64,000 bases of DNA from Pseudomonadota bacterium (GCA_023391095.1 JAEWBN010000002.1:148488-212487); one strand, 5' to 3'. Counted from the stretch's first letter, positions 1 to 8,907 are shown. A program made the numbers and translations. Notes: generated by a model not told the origin, from the letters alone.

Positions 1-754
1 GCACGGCGATGACGACGCCCCCCGCCATGACTTCACCCCAGGAAAAGGAATAGGGGTCGAACAGGGTCTGCAGCGCCAGCGGCAGCGTCTTGACCTCGGT
101 CTTGGTGATCAGCGCCAGCGCCAGCAGGAATTCCCCCCAGGAGAGGACGAAGGCAAACGTGCCCACGGCTATCACCGCCGGACGAATGAGCGGCAGGGTG
201 ATGCGGAACATCGCGCCGATCTGCGAGGAGCCGTCGATGACCGAGGCCTCTTCAAGTTCGCGCGGCACCGCGTCGATATAGCCCTTGAGCATCCAGACCG
301 CGATCGGCAGGCCGAGCGCCAAATGGGTAAAGGTCAGGGCGGTCAGCGTGTTGGTGAGGCCGATCGAGCGGATGATGACGACGATGGGCACCAGGACGGC
401 CACGGCGGGCAGCATCTGCGTCGCGAGGATCAGAAAGCCAATGAAGTCGCGCCCGAGATAGGTGAACCGGCTCAGTGACCACGACGCCGGCACCGCGATC
501 AGCACGGTGCAGATCGAGACGACGACGCCCACGATGAGGCTGTTGCGCAGCGCCACAAGGAAGTCACTGCGCGCAAAGATGGCCTCGAAATGCTCGAAGG
601 TGATCCGCGTCGGGATAAGGCTCTTGGTCATGATGTCGGCGTCGGGCCGGATCGAGGCGATGAACACCCAGATGATCGGCAAGAGCACGACGGCTATGAC
701 GACCAGCGTAATGGCGTCGAGAATGAGATTGCGGATCCGGTCGCTCGTTTCCAT
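1..754 (-). CDS. Carbohydrate ABC transporter permease, MalG type (partial)
   Basis: Inner-membrane permease half of a binding-protein-dependent sugar importer. The frame opens at an ATG at 754 and runs off the left window edge after about 251 codons, so the C-terminus is missing. The protein starts METSDRIRNL, has an N-terminal membrane helix, and carries the permease EAA loop (around PRELEEASVIDG, then ITLPLIRP) that docks on the ATPase. The TGA of the upstream permease gene overlaps this ATG by one base (TGATG), so the two are probably translationally coupled. The ATPase is not seen and would lie beyond the left edge. The substrate cannot be read from the sequence. Confidence 0.9.
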   Translation of the reverse strand, partial: METSDRIRNLILDAITLVVIAVVLLPIIWVFIASIRPDADIMTKSLIPTRITFEHFEAIFARSDFLVALRNSLIVGVVVSICTVLIAVPASWSLSRFTYLGRDFIGFLILATQMLPAVAVLVPIVVIIRSIGLTNTLTALTFTHLALGLPIAVWMLKGYIDAVPRELEEASVIDGSSQIGAMFRITLPLIRPAVIAVGTFAFVLSWGEFLLALALITKTEVKTLPLALQTLFDPYSFSWGEVMAGGVVIAV

Positions 755-1650
755 CAGTGTTTCCTCCGGAACTTGAGCACGAGAAAGGACGCGACCGCCA
801 GGATCAGCAGCATCACCACGCTGATCGCGGCTGCATAGGAGGGGCGCAGATCCATGAAGACGGCGCGGTACATAGAGATGCCGAGCACGGTCGTCGCGTC
901 CTGCGGCCCGCCGCGCGTCATGATGAACGGCAGATCGAAGCTGTAGAAGGCGAGTATTCCAAGCACGAGCCCGATGACCAGCATCGTGTTCTGGATCGAA
1001 GGCAGGGTGATCCCGACAAAGCGTTGCCACGGGCCCGCGCCGTCGATGGCGGCGGCCTCATAGAGTTCTTCGGGCACGGACTTCAGCGCCGCCAGAAGCG
1101 CCAGCACCATGAAGGGCATGCCCTTCCAGCCGGAAATGAAGATGATCACGGCAAAGGCGAGGTTGGGGTCGTTGAGGATGGAGCTGTTGCCGGCAATGCC
1201 CACGGACTGCAGCATCGAGTGGAAAATCCCCACTTCGCTATCGAGCAGGAAACGCCAGCCATAGCCGAGCACGATAAACGGCATGACCCAGGGCAGCAGG
1301 ATCAGCGCCGACGCGGCCTTGGCAACCGGCGTGTCGCGATTGAGGAGGAGCGCGATGGGCAGGGCCAGCGCCACTTCCACGGCCACGGTGCCGAGGGTCC
1401 AGATCCAGGTGCGCCAGAAAGCGCGCCAGAGCGCAGCATCGGCAAAAAGCGACTGGTAATTGACCAGTCCGCCCCAGACCGGTTGCGGATTGCGCAGCAG
1501 ATACCAGTCCTGAAAGGACAGCCAGAGTGCATAAAGCAGCGGGATAACGGCAATGGCCAGCGCCACGATCACGGCCGGAGCAACCAGCGCATAGGGCAGG
1601 GCAACTTCGCCGAACGGGCGCGGCTCTGTATCGGAGGCAGGGACGGTCAT
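754..1650 (-). CDS. Carbohydrate ABC transporter permease, MalF type
   Basis: Second inner-membrane permease of the importer, 298 residues from the ATG at 1650. It shows six predicted hydrophobic segments and the EAA motif (EELYEAAAIDGAG, then ITLPSI) near residues 195-220. An in-frame GTG at 1713 would add 21 residues, but it lies inside a strong hairpin behind the binding-protein gene and the added residues are proline-rich and non-conserved in character. I therefore prefer 1650, although no good Shine-Dalgarno precedes it. The gene sits between the binding-protein gene upstream and the MalG-type gene downstream on the same strand. Confidence 0.88.
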   Translation of the reverse strand: MTVPASDTEPRPFGEVALPYALVAPAVIVALAIAVIPLLYALWLSFQDWYLLRNPQPVWGGLVNYQSLFADAALWRAFWRTWIWTLGTVAVEVALALPIALLLNRDTPVAKAASALILLPWVMPFIVLGYGWRFLLDSEVGIFHSMLQSVGIAGNSSILNDPNLAFAVIIFISGWKGMPFMVLALLAALKSVPEELYEAAAIDGAGPWQRFVGITLPSIQNTMLVIGLVLGILAFYSFDLPFIMTRGGPQDATTVLGISMYRAVFMDLRPSYAAAISVVMLLILAVASFLVLKFRRKH

Positions 1651-1691
1651 GGTCTGGCCTTGGCTGGGCCGCGATAGGAGCGGATCAGGAA

Positions 1692-1728
1692 AAGGCCCGG
1701 GCGGGGAGGTCACACCCGCCCGGGTGGT
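1692..1728 (-). terminator. Hairpin behind the sugar-binding-protein gene (terminator or attenuator)
   Basis: Perfect 10-bp arms at 1696-1705 and 1715-1724 (CCCGGGCGGG and its complement) with a 9-nt loop. On the minus strand the hairpin is followed by CCTTTTCC. It lies just after the stop of the binding-protein gene and before the first permease. Partial termination or mRNA protection here would keep binding-protein levels above permease levels. The T tract is short, so full termination is unlikely. Confidence 0.6.
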
Positions 1729-1734
1729 TTGCCC

Positions 1735-3009
1735 TTAGCGGGCGAGGACGGTGTTGATGTCGGTGCAGAGATCAGCAACCGCCTGGTCCACGTCCTTCTG
1801 GCCCAGGGCCACGGCCTGGACGGCCTTCTGGATCGTGTCGACTTCGAGCTGGCCCATCTGCGGGATGGCTTCGCTCGGATACTGGTAGGCGCGGGCGTCC
1901 TGCAGCTGCTCGACAAAGAGCGGATACGGGAACTCGGTCCAGGGTTCGCCCTGGGCCAGCGAGATCGAGCCCGGGATAAAGCCGCCGGCGACCGCCAGCT
2001 CCTTGAAGGCCTCGCCATGGGTGGCGAACATGATGAACTGACCGGCAGCTTCCTTGTTCTCCGAAGCGTCCCACATCACCAGCGGCCAGCCGCCGAGGAA
2101 GCCGGAGCGGTTGACCGGGCCGGCGGGTACCTTGGCGATATCGACCTGATCCAGCCATTCCGGATTTTCGGTTTGCAGGTCGCGATAGAGGCTTGGATGC
2201 ATGAGGATCATGCCGTAGCGGCCGTCAAGGAAGCCGCGCTGGAAGGCATCGCCATTCATGCTGGCCGCGTCCGGATGGGTCGAGCCATCGAGCGCGATGC
2301 CGGTATAGACGTTGAGCGCATCGCGGAATTCGGGGCTGTCGAAACCGCAGGTGCCCTCGTCGTTGAGCATGCGCGCGCCATAGCCGAGATAGGCGCTCAT
2401 GAAATTATGGACGGTGAAGTAGTCGAGGCTGGTCGAGAGCGCCATGCCGTAGGTGCCATCAGGCGTGCCTTCGGTCAGCTGCTTGGCAGCAGCGCGCAAT
2501 TCCTCCCAGGTCTCCGGCGGCGAATTGGGATCAAGCCCGGCCTGTTCGAACAGGTCCTTGCGGTAATAGAGCGCGCGCGTTTCCACCGCGATCGGGGAGG
2601 CCCACCACTGGCCGCCGAGGTTGTAGTAACCCTTGTCGCCCGGCCAGATGTCGGAAGCGACATCGGTGCCATTGGCAGCGTCATAGGCCGCAAAGGCATC
2701 GTCGAGCGGCGCCAGGGCGCCGATGGCCTGGAATTGCGCCACCACATTGTTGCCGAGCATGGACACATCGGGCAGGCCGCCCGTGGTCAGGGCCGTGACG
2801 AGGCGCTGCTGCTGCTCGGACCACGGCACAATCTCCATGACGACATCAACGCCTTCATGGCTGGCCTCGAAAGCCTCGATAATGGCTTCCCAGGCGGCAA
2901 TGTCATTGGGGTTGGTGGAGAACTGCCAGAAGGTGACCGTCTGAGCGAAAGCAGGAGCGGTCAGGGTGAGTGAGGCGAGCGCCGTCGCCGCGAGCAGGAT
3001 GTGCCGCAT
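1735..3009 (-). CDS. Extracellular sugar-binding protein of ABC importer (family 1)
   Basis: Periplasmic solute-binding protein of 424 residues. The start at 3009 is chosen because a GGGAGG Shine-Dalgarno lies just upstream and the protein then opens with a clean Sec signal (MRHILLAATALASL, cleavage after APAFA). The mature part begins with TVTFWQFSTN, typical of family 1 sugar-binding proteins, and contains the usual PDV and WEEL-type segments. It is the first gene of a three-gene operon with two permeases and faces a LacI-family gene lying upstream on the same strand. The sugar is unknown. Confidence 0.9.
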   Translation of the reverse strand: MRHILLAATALASLTLTAPAFAQTVTFWQFSTNPNDIAAWEAIIEAFEASHEGVDVVMEIVPWSEQQQRLVTALTTGGLPDVSMLGNNVVAQFQAIGALAPLDDAFAAYDAANGTDVASDIWPGDKGYYNLGGQWWASPIAVETRALYYRKDLFEQAGLDPNSPPETWEELRAAAKQLTEGTPDGTYGMALSTSLDYFTVHNFMSAYLGYGARMLNDEGTCGFDSPEFRDALNVYTGIALDGSTHPDAASMNGDAFQRGFLDGRYGMILMHPSLYRDLQTENPEWLDQVDIAKVPAGPVNRSGFLGGWPLVMWDASENKEAAGQFIMFATHGEAFKELAVAGGFIPGSISLAQGEPWTEFPYPLFVEQLQDARAYQYPSEAIPQMGQLEVDTIQKAVQAVALGQKDVDQAVADLCTDINTVLAR

Positions 3010-3066
3010 AAAATTCCTCCCATGTGAACTCGGCGTTGCGAGACTGCGCCAAACTTGCTTATGACG

Positions 3067-3088
3067 CATATGTCATCGTTGACATATG
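3067..3088. promoter_or_regulatory. Perfect inverted repeat, candidate operator of the LacI regulator
   Basis: Arms CATATGTCA (3067-3075) and TGACATATG (3080-3088) are exact reverse complements around TCGT. The site lies 58-79 bp upstream of the binding-protein start codon and just past the end of the LacI-family gene, where a promoter-proximal operator would be expected. Binding by this regulator is inference. Confidence 0.6.
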
Positions 3089-3116
3089 TAACGGTTAACA
3101 CGCAGCGGCGGGTGTG

Positions 3117-4184
3117 TCAAACGGTCGCTGCGGCGGGTGCCGGCCCGGTGGAATGGCGGATCACGAGGGTGCTGGGGAGAACGATTTCATGCTGGGTTTT
3201 GGCGCTCTCGATGGCTTCCAGCGCCATGTGGAAAGCCTGTGCGCCCAGCATGGAGAGCGGTTGCGCCACGGTGGTCAGTTCGGGCGAGAGGTAGCTCGCA
3301 AGGGTATCATCGAACCCGACCACCGAAATGTCATGCGGCACGCGCTTGCCGGCGCGGTAGAGCGCATGCAGCACCCCCGCCGCAAGGATGTCGCAGGTGG
3401 CAAAGATCGCTGTCGGCGGCTCGGCCAGGGCCATCAGCGCCTCGGCATGGTCCCGGCCCTCCTTGCCCGTATTGCTCCCGTCGAGGTCGTAATAGGTGCC
3501 CAGACGAATCCAGTCTTCGTTGGTGGACAAGTCATGAGCAGCCATTCCGTCGCGATAGGCCGCGAGGCGATCTTCCTCCACCGATCGGTTGCGGGCAGCG
3601 TCGCGGGGATAAAGGGCCGTATCCCCGCCCACAAAGGCGATGGCGCGGTGCCCAAGGCCCACCAGGTGATCGATGGCTGCCCGCGCCCCGACATAATTGT
3701 CGACCCGCACGCAGCTTGCCGTAGCGGTGGACGAGCGCTCGATCTCGATGGCCGGAATACCGGCGCGCTCGAGCAGGGCGAGATTGTCCGGATGCACCGC
3801 CGTGCAGAAGAGGACAGCGTCGACGCGTTGGGCGATGAAATTCTCGATGCCGATGCGCTCCTGCTCGGCGCTGCCGCCATGATTGAACATGACGGTGCGG
3901 TAGCCCGCCGAAACGGCGGCAAGTTCAACGGCGTGGGCGACGCCGACAAAGAACGGGTTGACCGTGATCGCAGTGAGCATGAGGCCGATGGTCTGGCTGC
4001 GCCGCGTGCGCAGGCCCTGCGCCAGGACATTGGGGCGGTACTGGGTGGCTTCGACGGCCGCCAGCACTTTCTCGCGTGCTTCTTCGGAAATATAGCCGCG
4101 TTGCTTGAGGACCCGGTTGACGGTGGCAGTGGATACGCCCGCCAGGCGGGCCACTTCGATCAATGTCGCGCTTCGTCGGCTCAC
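3117..4184 (-). CDS. LacI-family transcriptional regulator
   Basis: DNA-binding sugar-responsive regulator, 355 residues. An N-terminal helix-turn-helix (TLIEVARLAGVSTATVNRVL, residues 7-26) is followed by the LacI hinge (YRPNVLAQGLRTRRSQTIG) and a periplasmic-binding-protein-like effector domain to the C-terminus. It precedes the sugar importer on the same strand, with 107 bp and a perfect palindrome between them. It most likely represses the importer and is relieved by the imported sugar or a derivative. This role is inferred from context. Confidence 0.9.
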   Translation of the reverse strand: MSRRSATLIEVARLAGVSTATVNRVLKQRGYISEEAREKVLAAVEATQYRPNVLAQGLRTRRSQTIGLMLTAITVNPFFVGVAHAVELAAVSAGYRTVMFNHGGSAEQERIGIENFIAQRVDAVLFCTAVHPDNLALLERAGIPAIEIERSSTATASCVRVDNYVGARAAIDHLVGLGHRAIAFVGGDTALYPRDAARNRSVEEDRLAAYRDGMAAHDLSTNEDWIRLGTYYDLDGSNTGKEGRDHAEALMALAEPPTAIFATCDILAAGVLHALYRAGKRVPHDISVVGFDDTLASYLSPELTTVAQPLSMLGAQAFHMALEAIESAKTQHEIVLPSTLVIRHSTGPAPAAATV

Positions 4185-4392
4185 CGCATGCCCCTCGCTA
4201 GCCCATATGACTTACGGACGGCGCGCCTGCCTGTCCAGTGCGCCGGAACCGCCCGGCGACAGGCAGAGGACATGTATCCCGGAACAGAGTTAGTCTTTCC
4301 GAACCGGGAATGATCGCTTTGGCCTTGGGTGACCCCTCGCTATGGGCTATGCGGACGTTCCGTCGTCGCGCCGGCCGCAAAGGATCGAACCC

Positions 4393-5214
4393 ATGCCGTT
4401 TCCGCCCGATCTTCTCTACTTTGCCCTGGCGGTCGCAGCCGCAGGCGTGGCAGGCGGCCTGATCGCGGGCCTTCTGGGCGTGGGCGGCGGGATCGTGATC
4501 GTGCCGGTGCTGTTCACTGTCCTCGAAGCGGTGGGCACGGACCCCGAAATTGCCATCAAGGTCGCGGTTGCAACCTCGCTCGCCACGATTGTGCTGACCT
4601 CGCTCAGTTCCGCCCGCAGCCATCATAGTCGTGGTGCGGTGGACTACACCCTGCTCAAACTCTGGAGCGTACCCGTCGTCTTGGGCGTGATCTTGGGCAC
4701 CATGGTCGCCGGGATCGCGCCCGGCCGCGTGCTCACGGCCGTCTTCGGCACCGTCGCACTGCTTGTGGCGCTCAACATGATCCTTCGTCGCAACGCCAAG
4801 CCAATTGCCGACGGCTTTCCCAATGCCATCCTGCGAAGTTTCTACGGCGTGGTGATCGGCTTTATCTCCGCGCTCATGGGCATTGGCGGCGGCTCGCTCA
4901 GCGTGCCCATCATGTCCGCTTATGGCTATGACATGCGCAAGGCCGTCGGCACGGCGTCTGCCATCGGCTTCTGCATCGCCATCCCCGGCATGCTGGGCTA
5001 TATCGCTGCCGGCTGGAATGCGGAGGGCCTGCCGCCCTGGTCGCTGGGCTACATCAACCTCCTGGCCTTTGCCGCTGTTGCGCCGTTGACCGTGCTGTTC
5101 GCGCCGGTTGGCGCGCGCATTGCTCATGCGGTCCCGCAGTCGACACTGCGCACCGCCTTTGCGGTATTTCTCGTGGCGACGTCCATCCGCATGTTCTGGA
5201 GCCTTCTGGGCTAA
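4393..5214 (+). CDS. TauE/SafE family sulfite/anion exporter
   Basis: Integral membrane protein of 273 residues from the ATG at 4393, chosen over an upstream in-frame ATG at 4342 because AAAGGA precedes it. Two glycine-rich repeats mark the family: AGLLGVGGGIVIVP near the N-terminus and ALMGIGGGSLSVP in the middle, each within hydrophobic segments. TauE/SafE proteins are thought to export sulfite, sulfoacetate or related organic anions, but the substrate here is unknown. The gene is divergent from the LacI regulator and convergent with pcaB, whose stop codon it overlaps by four bases. Confidence 0.85.
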   Translation: MPFPPDLLYFALAVAAAGVAGGLIAGLLGVGGGIVIVPVLFTVLEAVGTDPEIAIKVAVATSLATIVLTSLSSARSHHSRGAVDYTLLKLWSVPVVLGVILGTMVAGIAPGRVLTAVFGTVALLVALNMILRRNAKPIADGFPNAILRSFYGVVIGFISALMGIGGGSLSVPIMSAYGYDMRKAVGTASAIGFCIAIPGMLGYIAAGWNAEGLPPWSLGYINLLAFAAVAPLTVLFAPVGARIAHAVPQSTLRTAFAVFLVATSIRMFWSLLG

Positions 5215-6239
5215 GGCAGACGCAACTGGCCGAGAAGCGCCTGGCAGAGCCGGAGCGACGCGCCGGTCTGCACCAGCAGGGTGGGCAGGGTCAGCCATTC
5301 CAGCGTCCAGGCTGCGCCGGAGCGCTCATATTCATGCACCATGGCCTGCTGCAATGTGCCCGCGAGGCCCGCATTGGACCGGGCCAAAGCCACAACAACT
5401 TCGGCGCGCACCGGATTGGATTTATGCGCCATGGCCGACGAGCCGCCGCCGCCTTCGAGGCGCAGGGCCGCAACCTCATTCTGGGCAAGGAGGGCTATGT
5501 CCATGCCGATCTTGCCCAGGCTGCCCGACACCAGCGCCAGCGCATTGCCCAGCCCCACAATCGGGTCGCGGGTCGTGTGCCAGGGCGAAGCCATGCCCAG
5601 ATCGAGTTTTCGCGCCAGACCCGCAGCGATGGCGTCGCCATGACCATCAAAGCTCGCGCGATCGCCGACCGGCCCGCCCAGTTGCACCACAAGCAGGCTC
5701 CGCCGCATTCCACGCAGAGAGTTGGCATGCCTTTGTAGGGGCTCAGACCAGCTCGTGAGCTTTTGGTCCCAGGTGGTGGGGAGGGCGGCCTGCATGCGCG
5801 TATGGGCCATGAGGCTCTGCCCCGCCCAGTCCTGCGCGAGTGTATCGAGCTGTCCCAGCAGTGCCGAAAGCCTGATGTCATAGACGTCGAGGACACGCGC
5901 GACCTGCAGCATCAGCGCCGTGTCGATCACATCCTGGCTGGTTGCGCCCCGGTGCAATGCGCTCCGGTGCGGCTCGGGCAGATTGATCCGAAGCTGACGG
6001 ACCAGTTCCGGCACCACCACACCGTCGCGCGCCATGCCCACTTCCAGCGCCGCCCAGTCCGGAACAAAAGCGTCGATGGCTGCCCCGATGGCCACAGCGG
6101 CCTCGGGCGCGATCCAGCCTGCATCGGCGCTGACCTCGGCAAGGGCCCGTTCGAAGGCCAGCATGGCCTCAAGCTGTTTGGCGTCGGACAGGAGGGCCTC
6201 GACCTCGGCGTCGCCAGCCAGTGCGGAAAGGAGGGTCAT
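5211..6239 (-). CDS. pcaB: 3-carboxy-cis,cis-muconate cycloisomerase
   Basis: Cytoplasmic enzyme that cyclises beta-carboxy-cis,cis-muconate to gamma-carboxymuconolactone in the protocatechuate branch of the beta-ketoadipate pathway. The 342-residue protein has the fumarase/aspartase superfamily marks: HRGATSQD at 96-103, AHTRMQ at about 145, and the signature GGGGSSAMAHKSNP at 263-276. It lacks the extra C-terminal domain of longer PcaB proteins. AAGGGA precedes the ATG. It is the last gene of pcaDCHGB, 62 bp after pcaG. The final codons overlap the convergent exporter gene by four bases. Confidence 0.93.
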   Translation of the reverse strand: MTLLSALAGDAEVEALLSDAKQLEAMLAFERALAEVSADAGWIAPEAAVAIGAAIDAFVPDWAALEVGMARDGVVVPELVRQLRINLPEPHRSALHRGATSQDVIDTALMLQVARVLDVYDIRLSALLGQLDTLAQDWAGQSLMAHTRMQAALPTTWDQKLTSWSEPLQRHANSLRGMRRSLLVVQLGGPVGDRASFDGHGDAIAAGLARKLDLGMASPWHTTRDPIVGLGNALALVSGSLGKIGMDIALLAQNEVAALRLEGGGGSSAMAHKSNPVRAEVVVALARSNAGLAGTLQQAMVHEYERSGAAWTLEWLTLPTLLVQTGASLRLCQALLGQLRLP

Positions 6240-6301
6240 GGTGGTCCCTTCAGGATTGCCGCGAACTTGTAGCTTGCCGCTTCACGGGAGCGCCAGCGCG
6301 A

Positions 6302-6904
6302 TCAGATATCGAAAAAGACTGTTTCCCGGTCGCCCTGCAGGTGGATGTCGAGCGTGTAGGTCGAGCCGTCCTTCTGCGCGATCAGCGTCTCGCGCCGCCG
6401 CGGGTCCATGATCTTGTTGAGCACGAAGTCTGCGCCGTTGGCCTCGGCTTCATCCGAAAAATAGAGGCGCGTCTGCAATCCGATATTGATGCCACGCGCG
6501 ACGATCCAGAGCGAGACATGCGGCGCCTGCGGCTTGCCATCGGGCCCGATGACGCGGCCGGGCTTGATGGTTTCAAACCGATAGCTGCCATCGGGCTGCG
6601 TCGGCTGGCGGCCCCAGCCGCTGAAAAGGGCGCGCGTTTCGGCGGTGGGGAAATTGCCGTCCGCATCGGCTTGCCAGAGCTCGATCACGGCATCGCCGAC
6701 AGGCGCGCCGGAGCCATCAAGCACGCGCCCGGCCAGCGTGATGCGTTCCCCCTGGGTGTCGGCCGTCACCATGGTCGCGCCGAGATCGGCATCGATAACC
6801 CCGGTAATGCCGCAGAAATTCGGCGTCAGTCCGATATGAACATAGGGACCCGCTGTCTGCGACGGCGATTCCTTGAGGCTGGGTGTGGGATGGAGCGTCA
6901 GCAT
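6302..6904 (-). CDS. pcaG: Protocatechuate 3,4-dioxygenase, alpha subunit
   Basis: Alpha subunit (200 residues) of the intradiol ring-cleaving enzyme that opens protocatechuate to 3-carboxy-cis,cis-muconate. It starts MLTLHPTPSLKESPSQTAGP, the usual PcaG opening, and shows the intradiol fold segments GSGAPVGDAVIELWQADADG and the HVSLWIVARG strand. As in other alpha subunits, the iron ligands reside in the beta subunit. Its ATG overlaps the TGA of pcaH by one base (TGATG), so stoichiometric co-translation is likely. An in-frame TTG three bases earlier is disfavoured. Confidence 0.95.
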   Translation of the reverse strand: MLTLHPTPSLKESPSQTAGPYVHIGLTPNFCGITGVIDADLGATMVTADTQGERITLAGRVLDGSGAPVGDAVIELWQADADGNFPTAETRALFSGWGRQPTQPDGSYRFETIKPGRVIGPDGKPQAPHVSLWIVARGINIGLQTRLYFSDEAEANGADFVLNKIMDPRRRETLIAQKDGSTYTLDIHLQGDRETVFFDI

Positions 6905-7650
6905 CAATTGCCCTCCAGCTTGTTCTCGAACAGGGTCGAGCGGCGGCCGCGCAAGACAATGTCGAAGCGGTAGGCCAGCGCATCCATGGGCGTGGTGTTG
7001 AGCCGGTCGAGCCTTGCCGTCAACTGCTCGATCGCAGCGTCATCATTGATGGTCCGCACGATCGGGCACTGGCGGATCATCGGATCGCCCTCGAAATACA
7101 TCTGCGTGATCAGCCTTTGGGCAAAGGCGTGGCCGAAAATGGAGAAATGGATATGGGCCGGTCGCCAGTCATTGCCGCCATTGGGCCAGGGATAGGCACC
7201 GGGCTTGATGGTGCGGAAGTGGTAAAAACCGTTCTCGTCAGTGATCGAACGGCCGAAACCACCGAAATTGGGGTCGAGCGCGGCAAGATACCCTTCCTTC
7301 TTGTGGCGGTAACGCCCGCCTGCATTGGCCTGCCAATATTCCACCAGCGCATTGGGCACCGGCCGGGCGTTTTCATCCAGCACCTGCCCATAAACTACGA
7401 GGCGCTGGCCGATGGCTTCCGTCCCATCCTGGCTGAAATTGCGGATAAGATCGTTGTCGAGCGCACCGATGATTTCGTGCCCGAAAGTCGGGCCGCTCAT
7501 TTCCGACCGGGTGGGGCCGAGCGAGAGCAGGCTATGGCGCGGTGCGCGAAGGGTTGAGCTTTTGTAGGCTGGCGTATGGGCCGGCGGATGCCAGGCGCGG
7601 TCGCGCTGAAACAGCAAGCCATCGTCGCCGGGAAGGGTAATGCCGCTCAT
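6904..7650 (-). CDS. pcaH: Protocatechuate 3,4-dioxygenase, beta subunit
   Basis: Catalytic beta subunit of 248 residues. The intradiol dioxygenase signature (GQVLDENARPVPNALVEYWQ) is followed by the expected non-haem iron(III) ligands: Tyr in GGRYRHK, Tyr in GAYPW, and the two His of RPAHIHFS. The start overlaps the pcaC stop by four bases (ATGA). It pairs with pcaG downstream. Length and N-terminal extension match typical PcaH. Confidence 0.96.
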   Translation of the reverse strand: MSGITLPGDDGLLFQRDRAWHPPAHTPAYKSSTLRAPRHSLLSLGPTRSEMSGPTFGHEIIGALDNDLIRNFSQDGTEAIGQRLVVYGQVLDENARPVPNALVEYWQANAGGRYRHKKEGYLAALDPNFGGFGRSITDENGFYHFRTIKPGAYPWPNGGNDWRPAHIHFSIFGHAFAQRLITQMYFEGDPMIRQCPIVRTINDDAAIEQLTARLDRLNTTPMDALAYRFDIVLRGRRSTLFENKLEGN

Positions 7651-8033
7651 TGCTCTGCCTCCTTGCGCTTGGCCAGTTCCTGCTTGGCGATCTTGAACGC
7701 ACTATTAGCCGCGGGCACGCCAGCATAGACCGCCACATGCATCAAGGCTTCCTGGATATCTTGGGGCGTGGCGCCGGTCTGCGCAGTGGCGCGCACATGC
7801 ATGGCAAATTCCTCCTCGTGCCCCAGCGCTGCCAGAAGCGCCAGGGTGATCATGGAGCGTTCGCGTTTGCTCAGACCCGGGCGCGACCAGACCGACCCCC
7901 AGGCGCCCTCCGTAATGAAGGTCTGGAACACATCGTCGAAATCGGTCTTGTGCGCGGTGGCCCCATCGACATGACTGTCGCCCAGAACGGCGCGCCGGGT
8001 GGCCATGCCACGATCAAAAAGCGTGTCAGCCAT
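7647..8033 (-). CDS. pcaC: 4-carboxymuconolactone decarboxylase
   Basis: Small 128-residue decarboxylase that turns gamma-carboxymuconolactone into 3-oxoadipate enol-lactone. It starts MADTLFDRGMATRRAVLGDSHVD and contains the family core (WSRPGLSKRERSMITLALLA, then EEFAMHVRAT). The ATG at 8033 is preferred over one at 8090 because GGAGG lies six bases upstream and alignment to PcaC begins here. The first codons overlap the end of pcaD by eight bases, and the stop overlaps the start of pcaH. All five pca genes are thus tightly coupled. Confidence 0.95.
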   Translation of the reverse strand: MADTLFDRGMATRRAVLGDSHVDGATAHKTDFDDVFQTFITEGAWGSVWSRPGLSKRERSMITLALLAALGHEEEFAMHVRATAQTGATPQDIQEALMHVAVYAGVPAANSAFKIAKQELAKRKEAEQ

Positions 8034-8820
8034 GGCCGACCTCCGTGAAAAAGTCGTCGAGCAGGCTGGCAAGTGCCTCGGGATGCTCAATGGAAGGAAT
8101 ATGCCCGATCCCCTCGATCAGCGCGAAGCGGGCATCGGGAATGGCATTGGCGCAGGTCCGCACCAGCTCGGGCGGCGTGGCCCGATCCTGGGTTCCGGCG
8201 ACCACCAGCACCGGCAGGGCGATGGACCCAATGCGCGCGCTGAGATCGGTGTCGCGCAGCGTGGCGCAGGTTGCGGCATAGCCATCGCGGTCGCAGCGCA
8301 GAAACATGTTGCGCCAGCCGGCGAGGGCCTCGGGCGCCTCGCGCTGAAAGCGGGGGCTAAACCAGCGCTCCATGATCGCGTCGGCAATGGCGGCGGTGCC
8401 GCCCGCGCGGACAGCCTCCATGCGCTGGGCCCAGAGCGCGGCGTCGCCAACCTTGGGGGCGGTGTTGCAAAGCGCCATGCCGACGAACCGCTCCGGCGCG
8501 CGAAGGGCCAGGCCCTGTCCGATCAGTCCGCCAATCGAGATACCCGCAAAGCCGGCGCGCGCCATGCCGACATGGTCCATGAGGCCAAGGACATCCTCGA
8601 GATGGTCATCGAGACTATACTCGCCAGCGGCAACATCGCTGAGACCATGGCCGCGCTTGTCATAGGACAGAATGCGGTAGCGACCAGCCAGCCGCTCGGC
8701 CACCGCCTTCCAGATGCGGGCGTCCGTGCCCAGCGAATTGGCCAGGACGAGCGCCGGGGCATTTTCCGGCCCGGCCAGCTGATAGTGCAGCAAAACGCCG
8801 TTGATGCGTGCAAACAACAT
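8026..8820 (-). CDS. pcaD: 3-oxoadipate enol-lactone hydrolase
   Basis: Alpha/beta-hydrolase (264 residues) giving 3-oxoadipate from its enol-lactone. The nucleophile elbow is GISIGG (Ser near residue 96). The oxyanion region LANSLGTDARIW and the segment SYDKRGHGLSD are typical of PcaD, and the catalytic His sits in IEGIGHIPSIEHPEAL. It is the first gene of the pca operon, divergent from pcaQ across 147 bp holding a PcaQ-type site. Confidence 0.94.
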   Translation of the reverse strand: MLFARINGVLLHYQLAGPENAPALVLANSLGTDARIWKAVAERLAGRYRILSYDKRGHGLSDVAAGEYSLDDHLEDVLGLMDHVGMARAGFAGISIGGLIGQGLALRAPERFVGMALCNTAPKVGDAALWAQRMEAVRAGGTAAIADAIMERWFSPRFQREAPEALAGWRNMFLRCDRDGYAATCATLRDTDLSARIGSIALPVLVVAGTQDRATPPELVRTCANAIPDARFALIEGIGHIPSIEHPEALASLLDDFFTEVGHG

Positions 8821-8887
8821 GATCGCCCCTCTTGGCCGGATTTAAGAGCCGCACGGCCCGCAAGTAAAATGATTAGTTCTGGCCCCG

Positions 8888-8907
8888 GCATAACCTAGGG
8901 GCTATGC
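8888..8907. promoter_or_regulatory. PcaQ-type operator between pcaD and pcaQ
   Basis: An imperfect palindrome with half-sites ATAACC (8890-8895) and GGCTAT (8900-8905) around TAGG, extended by GC at both ends. The PcaQ recognition element described in Sinorhizobium is ATAACC-N4-GGTTAA, so this agrees in the left half and in spacing. Its centre is about 78 bp from the pcaD start and 70 bp from the pcaQ start, suited to a divergent LysR-type site. Confidence 0.72.

Noticed and set aside
757..1677. Long open frame on the plus strand opposite the MalF-type permease
   Set aside because: Its product is rich in His, Gln, Arg and Asp as expected from reading a GC-rich gene backwards. It has no ribosome site, and the minus-strand gene has clear permease motifs.
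754..1713. GTG at 1713 as start of the MalF-type permease
   Set aside because: The GTG lies within the 3' hairpin of the binding-protein gene and the extra residues are proline-rich and unlike a permease N-terminus. The ATG at 1650 was kept.
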